From assembly GCA_938008205.1 (NCBI GenBank), contig CALLLY010000385.1, forward strand, positions 1-33,976: a stretch of DNA of 33,976 nucleotides. Direction: 5' to 3'. This document shows, piece after piece, positions 14,870 to 25,625 of this stretch. The DNA is from an uncultured Granulosicoccaceae bacterium. Its GTDB lineage: Bacteria; Pseudomonadota; Gammaproteobacteria; Granulosicoccales; Granulosicoccaceae. The position numbers and the translations under genes were made by a program. The notes under the pieces are model-generated. The model saw nothing but the letters and a program-made list of their open reading frames with translations. It made no database searches and had not been told where the DNA came from. Within the stretch, counting starts at the first letter, position 1; each line of letters opens with the position of its first letter.

Positions 14870-16669
14870 ATGCAAAATAGCGCTCTAGATACAAACCGTT
14901 TTGACGACACTGATTCGGATCAGGATCAATACTCCACCCTGATCAGCTCGGCGAAGATCATGCTGGTCGACGACGAACCGATCAACACCGATGTACTTCA
15001 GACGTACCTGACTGGCGAAGGATACAGTAACTTTGTATCGACCAGTGATTCATCACAGGCGATCGCAATGATGGAGGCTGAAAAGCCCGACGTCGTGTTG
15101 CTGGATCTTATGATGCCAGAGGTTTCGGGTTTTGACGTACTGCAGGCGATGCGCGGCAATAAACGCCTGCAGCCTATACCGGTGGTCATACTGACATCAT
15201 CGGATGATGCCGACACAAAACTCAGGGCCTTACAACTCGGTGCCATGGACTTTCTGGCAAAACCGGTCGATGCGAGTGAACTTGCATTACGCCTGCGTAA
15301 CACGCTTGCAGCAAAAGCCTATCAACACCAACTGGTTAACTACGATCAATTAACCGGTCTGGCCAAACTGGACGTATTTCTCGACAACACATACGCGGCT
15401 ATCGAAAGTCTTAAAGTCGAAAAAGGTATGGGGGCTGCGATCCATGTTTATCTTGAAAACCTGAAAACAGTCAATAATTCCATGGGACGCGATCTGGGTA
15501 ACCGGTTTATTCAGTTGTATTCCCGCAAACTGGAAAACTGCGTTCGATCCACCAATATTATCAGAGATACTTTCGGTACCGAGATCACCACCAACCTGGC
15601 ACGTACCGGTGGTGACAAATTCTCAATCTTCCTTGGGCATATCGACAATCCTCAACAAGCGGCAGTACTTGCCAGACGGATCATTATCGATACCAGTGAG
15701 CCATTCAACCTGGACGGTCAGCTTATTTTTCCAAGTACCAAGGTCGGCATTGCTATTTTTCCGGACGATGCAACCGATCCGCATAAGCTGCTTAACAATG
15801 CAGAAACAGCGATGTCCTATGCCAAGGATCACGGTGGTGGTGAGAACTACGCATTCTACTCCGGCACTATGAATGAAGAGTCCACTCGCATTCTATCCAT
15901 AGAAAACGGACTGCATAAAGCGATAGAGAACGACGAGCTTAAAGTTACCTACCAGCCAAAAGTTGATCTTATCACCGGTAACATTATCGGTGCAGAAGCA
16001 CTGATCCGCTGGATTAGCCCTGATATAGGATTTGTTTCTCCGGACGAGTTCATTCCAATTTCGGAACGAACCGGTCAGATCATACCTATAGGCGCATGGA
16101 TTCTGGAGCGTGCCTGTACGCAGGCTGCAATATGGCATCAGGAATTCAACATTGATTTCAAACTTGCTGTCAATGTTTCTATCCGCCAAATCCATGATTC
16201 AAGGATGGATCTTACGGTCAAGAAGATTCTGGAAAATACCGGGTTCTCTGCTTCATCATTAACCCTTGAGTTAACAGAGAACATGGTAATGGAAAACGCA
16301 GAATCCAACATTGAACTTTTGCATAACCTGAAATCGCTCGGCGTCAGGTTGTCGATTGATGACTTTGGCACCGGCTATTCATCGCTGAGCTACCTGCAAA
16401 GACTACCTCTCGATGAACTCAAAATTGATCGTTCGTTTATCGAAGAAGTGCAGTCTGAGGAGAATCGTTCACCGATTGTCAGAGCAATGGTTTCTATGGC
16501 GCATGACTTAGGTATGACTGTGGTGGCTGAAGGCATCGAAACCGATGTACAGCTTAATCATATGAAGCTACTGCGATGCGAACTCTACCAGGGTTACTTG
16601 TGCAGCAAGCCTATCGTGGCGAAGGCATTTACCGAACTGCTGCGTAAGACCTACCCTCACTCACAATAA
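14870..16669 (+). CDS. Response regulator: REC - degenerate GGDEF - EAL c-di-GMP phosphodiesterase
   Basis: REC 'IMLVDDEPIN...VVLLDLMMPEVSGFDVL...ILTSS...AKPVD'; GGDEF site reads 'TGGDKF'; EAL motifs intact (GAEALIRW, NVSIRQ, LELTENMVM, SIDDFGTGYSSLSYLQRLPLDELKIDRSFI, VVAEGIET). Start 20 nt after the kinase stop with an upstream purine-rich 'ggcggaaga'. Confidence 0.96.
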   Translation: MQNSALDTNRFDDTDSDQDQYSTLISSAKIMLVDDEPINTDVLQTYLTGEGYSNFVSTSDSSQAIAMMEAEKPDVVLLDLMMPEVSGFDVLQAMRGNKRLQPIPVVILTSSDDADTKLRALQLGAMDFLAKPVDASELALRLRNTLAAKAYQHQLVNYDQLTGLAKLDVFLDNTYAAIESLKVEKGMGAAIHVYLENLKTVNNSMGRDLGNRFIQLYSRKLENCVRSTNIIRDTFGTEITTNLARTGGDKFSIFLGHIDNPQQAAVLARRIIIDTSEPFNLDGQLIFPSTKVGIAIFPDDATDPHKLLNNAETAMSYAKDHGGGENYAFYSGTMNEESTRILSIENGLHKAIENDELKVTYQPKVDLITGNIIGAEALIRWISPDIGFVSPDEFIPISERTGQIIPIGAWILERACTQAAIWHQEFNIDFKLAVNVSIRQIHDSRMDLTVKKILENTGFSASSLTLELTENMVMENAESNIELLHNLKSLGVRLSIDDFGTGYSSLSYLQRLPLDELKIDRSFIEEVQSEENRSPIVRAMVSMAHDLGMTVVAEGIETDVQLNHMKLLRCELYQGYLCSKPIVAKAFTELLRKTYPHSQ

Positions 16670-17214
16670 ACCAGCATCGCCAGTTCTGCATCGGTACTAC
16701 CGGCAGGGACAACGACCGAACCACCCCACCAGCATTTACTGTCTTCTAAGGTGGGCTCTGGTTGAATCGTCAGACGATAAGGTTTGCGTTCAAGCGGCAG
16801 GTTAGCGCGCCCCTGAGACTCTGTCACCGCACTCACGGCAGGCTCCCCATAACTGACACTTTCAGCCACAGACTCTTCACAACTGTCTAGCGTCGCTACT
16901 CTTGCATTCAAAGCGTCACAACTGGCACCAATAATTACCGCCCTAATACCATCGATCTGGTAAGTACCCTTGGCTTTTAGCGAACTAATGATCAGCTGCG
17001 GCTCAGCAATAATAGTGCGTTTAGAAATTAATGGCACAAAAGCCACCGAAGTATCTGCAACCAACTGAATATTCACTGTCCGACTATCTATGGATTCTTC
17101 ATGAGCGGCAGACAATCCGGCACCAGCGACAATCTGGGGCGTATTGGACAGACACCCAACCAACCCACCTGCAAGTAAAGTCACTGCGAACACTGTTACA
17201 ACAGAATTATTCAA
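16657..17214 (-). CDS. Small lipoprotein of unknown function
   Basis: MNNSVVTVFAVTLLAGGLVGC: signal peptide plus lipobox-like LVGC. 4-bp ATGA overlap with the upstream minus-strand gene; 13-bp convergent overlap with the 3' end of the EAL gene. Confidence 0.82.
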   Translation of the reverse strand: MNNSVVTVFAVTLLAGGLVGCLSNTPQIVAGAGLSAAHEESIDSRTVNIQLVADTSVAFVPLISKRTIIAEPQLIISSLKAKGTYQIDGIRAVIIGASCDALNARVATLDSCEESVAESVSYGEPAVSAVTESQGRANLPLERKPYRLTIQPEPTLEDSKCWWGGSVVVPAGSTDAELAMLVYCE

Positions 17215-19004
17215 TGGATTGATAGCCGACGGATGCGATAAAGCACCATCATAAACAAGGCGACCAAAAACATCGAGCTATCACTTGAATCGGCATTAAG
17301 CGTACAACCCGCACCTTTCACACCGGTAGCCAGTGAGCTATCCGTCGCTTGAAATTGAGGTTCATCGTCCTGCAGCGCAACGCTTGTTAATGCAGGATTA
17401 TCTACAGCGTCGAGATAATCGGGCACACCATCGGAGTCTGTATCAGGCCAGGTTCGTCGTTCCCGTTCAGCCGTATCATCCCAGCCATTGTTATTACTAT
17501 CGTTCAGGGTGTCCACCACACCATTGTTATCGACATCGGTAAAACCCGCTTCAATACGATCAAAAATGCCATCGTTGTCCGAGTCCAGATCAAGATAATC
17601 AGGAACCTCATCAGCGTCTGTATCAATTAACTGGGCATTGCCAATAATCAACGCGGCACCAGGTTTATCCAGCAAGCCGTTAAAATCAGCATCCGGCAAT
17701 CCGGCTTCTATCACATCGGCAAGGCCATCATTATCACTGTCCAGATCATAAAGATTTGGCAGACTGTCTGCGTCCCGATCGTCGATAGACTCAAGATCAT
17801 CTGCTATGCCATCACCATCAGTATCTGTGGGCGTTGAGCTATCGGAACCCGGAGCACTTGTGTTATCCAGTGGATCCGTGTGATAGACAGTCACTTCATC
17901 CTTATCGCTGAAACCATCGCTATCAGTATCCGGCAGTTCAGGGTCTGTACCGATTAACCCCTCCTGTTCATCGGTCAATCCATCACCATCGGAATCTTTA
18001 TCTGCTACGACTGGAATTGCTGGCAGAAGTTGAGCGTTTGGCTGATCAATCGTCCCCGCCGTAAACTGCAGGACACCGTCAGTATCAACCGACAATGTTT
18101 CAAGGTGTGCCGCGTGTGCCACCAGGCCCGCATCGACAGCGTCGTGAATACCATTGTCGTTGCTGTCAACATCACGGTGATCAGGTAAACCATCACTATC
18201 TGAATCCTGTGTTCGCTTCACAGGAGTGTAAAATGCACCGATATCTCCGACGAGTTTATGCCGGAACCCGGCACGAGATCCCACGGAGGTATTCAGGCTT
18301 GCTTCACTTGAATAGCGTATCACCAGATTATCCCGGTCACGCACATGCAATATCACAGAGGCAACTGCCTGTGCCGCAGAAAAACTAATCGTACCGTTTT
18401 CTAATTCACTTACTGTTAACGCAGTTTTATCAGCGGTTGAATAACCCGCGAGCATCGACGACTCAACGAGTAAGGCTTCATTTCGCTCTGCATCCAGATC
18501 CGAAACCATCAGGTTAATATTCAATGGCAGCGTACCTGTCTCGTTGTGCAGTGACCACAACACGGTTGTAACTCCGGGACCCGTGTTTTGTATTTTTACC
18601 AGACCATCATGCTCACCCCAGCTAATCACAGAGGCGGCATCTACGGCACTTCCTCGTAGCCAGGCTTGCCGGGTTTCAGACTCCAACATATAGCTCGCAG
18701 AGTCTCCCGTCTCTGTAATCTGCAAACTACCGTCTGCATAGCTATAATCTGGAACACTGGACAGATCATCCCGCGGCAGGTATCGGTATCCTTCCAGTTC
18801 GTTTAACAATCCGTCGTTGTCCTGATCTTTATCTCGCCAGTCCGCCACGCCGTCACCATCCAGATCTGCCTCAAGTGCGGCCTGTAAAGGAAAAAACGCA
18901 GGCAGTGCCAGACAAAAGATCAACGCTGTAATCGTTTCCACGACAAAGCGATCAGAGTGAGTGACACTTTTGCGGTATGAATTTATCAATGGCTTATTGC
19001 ACAT
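17211..19004 (-). CDS. Secreted/anchored thrombospondin type 3 repeat (calcium-binding) protein with C-terminal sorting-type tail
   Basis: Many DxDxDG(x)xD motifs (DLDGDGVADWRDKDQDNDG, DSDSDGLPDHRDVDSNDNG, DTDGDGIADDLE, DLDSDNDGIFD). Hydrophobic N-terminus. C-terminus GAGCTLNADSSDSSMFLVALFMMVLYRIRRLSIH = Cys + TM + basic residues. Confidence 0.88.
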   Translation of the reverse strand: MCNKPLINSYRKSVTHSDRFVVETITALIFCLALPAFFPLQAALEADLDGDGVADWRDKDQDNDGLLNELEGYRYLPRDDLSSVPDYSYADGSLQITETGDSASYMLESETRQAWLRGSAVDAASVISWGEHDGLVKIQNTGPGVTTVLWSLHNETGTLPLNINLMVSDLDAERNEALLVESSMLAGYSTADKTALTVSELENGTISFSAAQAVASVILHVRDRDNLVIRYSSEASLNTSVGSRAGFRHKLVGDIGAFYTPVKRTQDSDSDGLPDHRDVDSNDNGIHDAVDAGLVAHAAHLETLSVDTDGVLQFTAGTIDQPNAQLLPAIPVVADKDSDGDGLTDEQEGLIGTDPELPDTDSDGFSDKDEVTVYHTDPLDNTSAPGSDSSTPTDTDGDGIADDLESIDDRDADSLPNLYDLDSDNDGLADVIEAGLPDADFNGLLDKPGAALIIGNAQLIDTDADEVPDYLDLDSDNDGIFDRIEAGFTDVDNNGVVDTLNDSNNNGWDDTAERERRTWPDTDSDGVPDYLDAVDNPALTSVALQDDEPQFQATDSSLATGVKGAGCTLNADSSDSSMFLVALFMMVLYRIRRLSIH

Positions 19005-19228
19005 AGCTGCGATGCACTCAGTCAGTGCTTTCTATAAACTGTAGTTTATACAGCGCAACCCGAATGCCAGAGTGGCGACTTTTTATTGACACGCAACACT
19101 GATAACAATGCTCTATCGAGCATTTTCGGCAGTTTTTTGTTAACCAGCGGTACAAAGACGTACATATGGCGATGGTTAATCAGGCAAATCGACGTGGCAA
19201 AAATTGACAACATCACACGGACAAACAA

Positions 19229-20077
19229 ATGAGCTTCACAACCCCGGTAGAAATTAAACTATCGGACCTGACCATCCGGGGAATAAGATCTTCTGCCCCA
19301 CACGAAACAAAAGTGTTATGCCTCCACGGCTGGCTAGACAACGCTAACAGCTTTTATTCGCTGGGTCCGTTGCTTGATTCCTGCGATGTTGTGGCTGTTG
19401 ATCTACCGGGGCACGGCAAATCCGATCATTTTAAAAACAGCGTTCCGTATACGGTTGCCAGCAGCATGCATTATGTATTACAGGCAGCAGAAAAACTGGG
19501 ATGGGATAAATATCATATTGTCGGGCACTCGCTTGGTGGTTGTATTGCACCCATGTGCTCTGTTGCTGCTCCAAGTAACATACTAAGCCTGACGCTGATA
19601 GATGCACTGGGACCGATTGCCGAGCTGGAATCAGACCTGCCAGGCCGGTTATACCGGTTTCATCGCGAAATAACGCTGCCCGCGAATAGCAGAAGATTCA
19701 ATACGATTGACGAGGCTGTGGCCGTTAGAATGAAAGCCGTGACAATGACGGAACCTGCAGCAAGATTGATCGTTGAACGACAACTAACCACTGACAGTAA
19801 CGAGTTACGGTGGGGGTTTGATAACAAACTCCGCGCATCCTCCCCGAGCTATTTTACTGAAGGCCAGGTACAGGCGATACTCACAAATATATCGTGTCCG
19901 GTATTGTGTTTGATCGCAGAACAAGGCTATTTAGTAAAACACCAACATCTGCAACAACGGGCGGCCTGTATAAAACAACTTGAACAACAATACCTGCCCG
20001 GCAATCATCATTTACATATGGACAATGCCGAGCCTGTTGCCGCGGCAATAAATAAGTTTTTGTCGCGGGTTATTTAA
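19229..20077 (+). CDS. Alpha/beta hydrolase
   Basis: 'VLCLHGWLDNANSF', nucleophile elbow 'IVGHSLGGCIAP', late His 'PGNHHLHMDNAEPVA'. Confidence 0.92.
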   Translation: MSFTTPVEIKLSDLTIRGIRSSAPHETKVLCLHGWLDNANSFYSLGPLLDSCDVVAVDLPGHGKSDHFKNSVPYTVASSMHYVLQAAEKLGWDKYHIVGHSLGGCIAPMCSVAAPSNILSLTLIDALGPIAELESDLPGRLYRFHREITLPANSRRFNTIDEAVAVRMKAVTMTEPAARLIVERQLTTDSNELRWGFDNKLRASSPSYFTEGQVQAILTNISCPVLCLIAEQGYLVKHQHLQQRAACIKQLEQQYLPGNHHLHMDNAEPVAAAINKFLSRVI

Positions 20078-20089
20078 GACACCGGGGTG

Positions 20090-20923
20090 CTATTCAACAA
20101 ACTTGTCAGCTATTGCAGCGGTTGCCCGCACCAGCTGATCAATCATTTCATCACCTCCGCGCAGAGCAATGCCAACTGCCAGAATATCCAGCACCATCAT
20201 CTGTGCAAGCCGCGATTTCAATGGTGAAAACATATCACTGTCCTCGGCGACATCGACATTCAGATTTATGTTCGACAGCAACGCCAGGGGAGAGCCGGTT
20301 CGAGTCACAGAGACTACAGGAGCACCTGTCTGGCGCGCCAGACCTACCGCTTCAAGCACGTCTTTGTTTTTGCCGGTATAGGAAATCACCACAGCCAGAG
20401 AAGCACTGTCCAGCAACGAAGCTGCCGCTTTTTGCACGTGTGGATCAACGTACGCAATTGCCGGCTTTCCCAGACGGAAAAATTTCAGTTGCGCATCTTC
20501 TGCTACCAGCCCCGAGCCACCCGACCCATAGAACTCGACCCGCTCACACTGACAAAACAGCTCAATAGCTGCATCAACAGCCTGATGATCCAGCTGGTTA
20601 CGGATATGCTGCATAGACGCAATCGCGGAGTCTATTAACTTATCTGACAATTCGCGACTGGAATCTGATGCCGCAACATCACGGAAAAAGAACTTATCCT
20701 GGCTGGCAATAGATCTGGCAAGTCGAAGTTTAAAATCGTGATATCCATCGCAGCCAATCGCACGGCAAAAACGAACAACGGTGGGCTCGCTTACTTGTGC
20801 CATACGTGCCAGATGTTGGATAGAAGCCTCGACAATCTGATCCGGATTTTCCAGCACCTGATTAGCAACCTTGCGCTCGGAACGACTTAATGTGCCTTCG
20901 GAAGACTTTATTTTATCTAGCAT
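20090..20923 (-). CDS. hexR: RpiR-family transcriptional regulator HexR (HTH + SIS domain)
   Basis: N-terminal 'LSRSERKVANQVLENPDQIVEASIQHLARMAQVSEPTVVRFCRAIGCDGYHDFKLRLA' HTH_6, then SIS 'EFYGSGGSGLVAEDAQLKFFRLGKPAIAYVDPHVQ...AVVISYTGKNKD'. Lies next to zwf/edd/eda. Confidence 0.92.
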   Translation of the reverse strand: MLDKIKSSEGTLSRSERKVANQVLENPDQIVEASIQHLARMAQVSEPTVVRFCRAIGCDGYHDFKLRLARSIASQDKFFFRDVAASDSSRELSDKLIDSAIASMQHIRNQLDHQAVDAAIELFCQCERVEFYGSGGSGLVAEDAQLKFFRLGKPAIAYVDPHVQKAAASLLDSASLAVVISYTGKNKDVLEAVGLARQTGAPVVSVTRTGSPLALLSNINLNVDVAEDSDMFSPLKSRLAQMMVLDILAVGIALRGGDEMIDQLVRATAAIADKFVE

Positions 20924-20971
20924 TGAAGCATCGATCTGCGCGCATTAACCGAAACACAACTGATAGCAACC

Positions 20972-22441
<1,470 letters not shown>

Positions 22442-22509
22442 TTACCTTTTCCGTTAGTACTGAAGTTGTCACTAGAGTTGATGGTTACGAAATAATACTA
22501 CATTTTTTT

Positions 22510-22524
22510 CGTAGTTTTACTACA
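22510..22524 (-). promoter_or_regulatory. Putative HexR operator, zwf-proximal
   Basis: Minus-strand TGTAGTAAAACTACG; close to the palindromic HexR-type motif TGTARTAAAAYTACA with one terminal mismatch. Confidence 0.6.
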
Positions 22525-22599
22525 GGAAATATTTGTTCTATTACCGCTACAAATGAGTATTTTTTGACGAGTTTCTGAATTTTTCCTCATAAAAAACAC

Positions 22600-22627
22600 T
22601 TGCCTGGCGATATTTTTGTAGTAATAT
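22600..22627 (+). promoter_or_regulatory. Putative sigma70-type promoter for edd-eda
   Basis: TTGCCT (22600-22605), 16-nt spacer, TATAAT-like TAATAT (22622-22627), upstream of edd. Confidence 0.4.
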
Positions 22628-22631
22628 TACA
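22617..22631 (+). promoter_or_regulatory. Putative HexR operator, edd-proximal
   Basis: TGTAGTAATATTACA, near-palindromic and HexR-like; overlaps the candidate -10 box. Confidence 0.68.
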
Positions 22632-22663
22632 GTATCAGCCATGGCTTGAGTTCATCGCGCCTG

Positions 22664-24493
22664 ATGACGCACATTAATCCTGTTGTACGCGAGGTCACTG
22701 ACCGCATTCTCGAAAGAAGCGATCGGTCCCGTTCCAGCTACCTGGCCAGAGTACAACAGTCCAGAAAGAATCAGCCGCGCCGCAATCGGCTCTCCTGCAC
22801 GAATTTTGCCCATGCGGTCGCGGCTGCTTCTCCTAACGAAAAGCTGGTGCTACACGAAGAACGCACGCCCACGTTAGGCATCATCTCCGCCTACAACGAG
22901 ATGCTTTCGGCTCACCAGCCTTTTAATCGCTTCCCCGACATCATCAAGCAGGCCGCCATTGAATCAGGTGGCAGCGCACTGTTCGCGGGCGGCGTACCAG
23001 CAATGTGCGACGGTGTGACCCAGGGTCGCGCAGGGATGGAACTTTCACTGTTCAGCCGTGACGTAATCGCCCAGGCTACCGCCGTTGCTTTGTCTCACGA
23101 TGTTTTCGATGCCGCTATCTGCCTGGGCACCTGCGACAAAATCGTTCCGGGCATTCTTATGGGCGCGCTGGAGTTTGGACACTTGCCGGTTCTGTTCGCA
23201 CCCGCCGGCCCAATGACCTCCGGGCTTCCCAATTCAGAAAAAGCGCTGGCCCGGCAGCAGTTTGCACAGGGCAAAATCGACCGCAAAACACTGCTGAAAA
23301 CCGAATGCCAGTCGTATCATGGTCCCGGCACCTGCACTTTCTATGGCACCGCCAACAGCAACCAGATGCTTATGGAAATGCTGGGGTTGCATCTGCCCGG
23401 CAGTGCGTTTATCAACCCCGGCCACGAAATTCGAGATGCGCTGACCAAAGCGGCTACCGCTCGCAGCTTTGAAATCACTTCACTGGGCAAAGAGTATATA
23501 CCGCTTGCCGAAGTGGTCTCTCCCGAAGCAATGGTCAATGCCATCGCAGGACTGCTGGCCACTGGCGGCTCTACTAATCACACCATGCATCTGATCGCCA
23601 TTGCGCGATGCGCCGGAATTATCATCGACTGGACCGACTTCAATGATCTTTCCAATGTAATACCGACAATAACCAAGGTGTATCCAAACGGTTCTGCCGA
23701 CGTCAATCAGTTTCATGCGGCAGGTGGCATGGGTGTGGTTATCGGCCAGCTGCTTAACGCAGGTTTGTTGCATAACAATGTGATGACCATACTCGGCGAA
23801 GGTATGGAACACTATCTACAACAACCGTATATTAAAGATGGTGAAGTACACTGGCAGCCCACAGATACTGACAGCGCTGATGAATCTATAATTGGCAGCG
23901 TTAAAAAGCCTTTCGACCGCACCGGCGGTATCAATCTTCTGAGCGGCAACCTTGGACGTGCAGTGATCAAAACCTCCGCTGTTGCACAAGCGCATCGTGT
24001 AATCAGTGCACCAGCCAAAGTATTTACCAGTCAAAGCGCGTTTTTACAGGCTTTTGAAGACAATGAACTCAACCAGGATTTCGTTGCAGTACTAATGAAT
24101 CAGGGCCCTCGCGCCAATGGCATGCCAGAATTGCACAAGCTCACCCCGGCACTGGGCGTGTTACAAGACGCCGGGTATAAAGTGGCACTGGTCACCGACG
24201 GCCGCATGTCCGGAGCATCAGGTAAAGTACCGGCAGCTATTCATGTCAGTCCCGAATGCGTAGACGGCGGCCCGCTGGCAAAAGTACGTGATGGCGATAT
24301 GATCGTGCTCGATGCCAACAGCGGAGCACTCAACGTCACTAACGGCAACGATGAATGGCTGCAAAGAGACAGCATCGCGATGACGGAGCCTGGCCAACTC
24401 GACTGTGGCAGAAACCTGTTCAGCAATATGCGCGCAACAGTAAGCACCGCTGAAACCGGTGCGCTTTCACTATTCAACCCGGACCCACTATGA
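22664..24493 (+). CDS. edd: Phosphogluconate dehydratase (ORF extends to TTG at 22646; ATG 22664 preferred)
   Basis: '[28 protein letters not shown]', '[20 protein letters not shown]', 'GTCDKIVPG', '[26 protein letters not shown]', '[22 protein letters not shown]'. Confidence 0.96.
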   Translation: MTHINPVVREVTDRILERSDRSRSSYLARVQQSRKNQPRRNRLSCTNFAHAVAAASPNEKLVLHEERTPTLGIISAYNEMLSAHQPFNRFPDIIKQAAIESGGSALFAGGVPAMCDGVTQGRAGMELSLFSRDVIAQATAVALSHDVFDAAICLGTCDKIVPGILMGALEFGHLPVLFAPAGPMTSGLPNSEKALARQQFAQGKIDRKTLLKTECQSYHGPGTCTFYGTANSNQMLMEMLGLHLPGSAFINPGHEIRDALTKAATARSFEITSLGKEYIPLAEVVSPEAMVNAIAGLLATGGSTNHTMHLIAIARCAGIIIDWTDFNDLSNVIPTITKVYPNGSADVNQFHAAGGMGVVIGQLLNAGLLHNNVMTILGEGMEHYLQQPYIKDGEVHWQPTDTDSADESIIGSVKKPFDRTGGINLLSGNLGRAVIKTSAVAQAHRVISAPAKVFTSQSAFLQAFEDNELNQDFVAVLMNQGPRANGMPELHKLTPALGVLQDAGYKVALVTDGRMSGASGKVPAAIHVSPECVDGGPLAKVRDGDMIVLDANSGALNVTNGNDEWLQRDSIAMTEPGQLDCGRNLFSNMRATVSTAETGALSLFNPDPL

Positions 24494-25110
24494 ATACACG
24501 TGAAATTCTGGGTATCGCCCCGGTGATTCCCGTTCTTGTAATAGAGAACCCGGATACTGCCGTAGCACTTGGCAAAGCATTGGTAAGCGGGGGACTTAAA
24601 GTTCTGGAAATCACCCTGCGAACACCAGCAGCATTCGACGCCATAGACGCCATAAAAAACTCGGTTGATGGCGCTATCGTTGGCGCAGGTACGGTAAATA
24701 CGCCTGAGCAACTCGAACTATGCGCAAAACACGGCGTAGACTTTATGGTGAGTCCAGGCTTTCACTTACCGTTGGTACGGGCCGCGGCCGACAAAAATAT
24801 TCCCTACCTGCCAGGCATCGCGACTGCCAGTGAGGCACTGGCAGCAATCAATGAAGGGGTTACCACCTTAAAGTTTTTTCCGGCAGAACAAAACGGCGGA
24901 GTCTCAATGCTCAAAGCACTGGGCGGACCTTACGGTGACCTGTTTTTTTGCCCAACGGGCGGTATCAATGCAGGTAATTACCTGAACTACCTGGCGCTGG
25001 GTAATGTGCTGTGTGTGGGTGGTTCCTGGGTAGCACCACAAGAATTAATCGAAATGCAGGACTGGCAGGCAATCCAGGCGCTCGCCAAATCCGTTGCGAT
25101 TACTCACTAG
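24490..25110 (+). CDS. eda: 2-keto-3-deoxy-6-phosphogluconate aldolase
   Basis: '[15 protein letters not shown]', '[11 protein letters not shown]', 'FMVSPGFH', 'LKFFPAE', 'FCPTGGIN'. 4-bp ATGA overlap with edd. Confidence 0.96.
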   Translation: MNTREILGIAPVIPVLVIENPDTAVALGKALVSGGLKVLEITLRTPAAFDAIDAIKNSVDGAIVGAGTVNTPEQLELCAKHGVDFMVSPGFHLPLVRAAADKNIPYLPGIATASEALAAINEGVTTLKFFPAEQNGGVSMLKALGGPYGDLFFCPTGGINAGNYLNYLALGNVLCVGGSWVAPQELIEMQDWQAIQALAKSVAITH

Positions 25111-25118
25111 CCTGGATA

Positions 25119-25502
25119 TCAACTTCTAATAAAGCGTTCAGGCTTTGCCACCTCGTGGAGCTTTCGGAAGGTCGTTCCGCTGGCAATGATCAGCAACACC
25201 AGTGCCGCCACTGAAAGTAGCACCAACAACACAAAAATAGCTCTCGCAATGCGATAGCAGCTTCTGCCGATCAGCCTTGCGGCCAGAACAACATTGATAC
25301 GCCTCAAGCGCACCCTGCGTATCGCTCTTTTGATAGAGCGAAAGTGTCTTCCTACCGGGTTGTACAAAGCATCAGCCATATAACTCAATAATTGATCCGC
25401 GAGGGTATCGGCGATAACCGGTTCACACTTTATGAACCGCTCCTCAAAACAGTGCAATAAATCCTCGTGACAATGAGGGCGCGCGCCCACAGTCAAATTC
25501 AA
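25119..25502 (-). CDS. Hypothetical small protein with Arg-rich segment and one TM helix
   Basis: Strongly basic stretch (RHFRSIKRAIRRVRLRR) then hydrophobic IFVLLVLLSVAALVLLIIA; fills the gap between flanking genes. No family recognised. Confidence 0.5.
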   Translation of the reverse strand: MNLTVGARPHCHEDLLHCFEERFIKCEPVIADTLADQLLSYMADALYNPVGRHFRSIKRAIRRVRLRRINVVLAARLIGRSCYRIARAIFVLLVLLSVAALVLLIIASGTTFRKLHEVAKPERFIRS

Positions 25503-25528
25503 TATTCACAATTGGTAATCACGTTTGG

Positions 25529-25557
25529 TTGTCAAAAATCTAGTTGTGCGCTATAGG
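25529..25557 (+). promoter_or_regulatory. Putative sigma70 promoter
   Basis: TTGTCA, 17-nt spacer, TATAGG; ~70 nt upstream of the ORF at 25626. Confidence 0.4.
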
Positions 25558-25625
25558 AATAACTAATGCGTCGCTAATTAAGGCCGAAACAACAATAAAA
25601 GCGGTCTGACGAACGGGAGTACCTC

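Noticed and set aside
20113-20568. 151-aa plus-strand ORF antisense to hexR
   Set aside because: Antisense to a well-recognised conserved gene, no domain seen.
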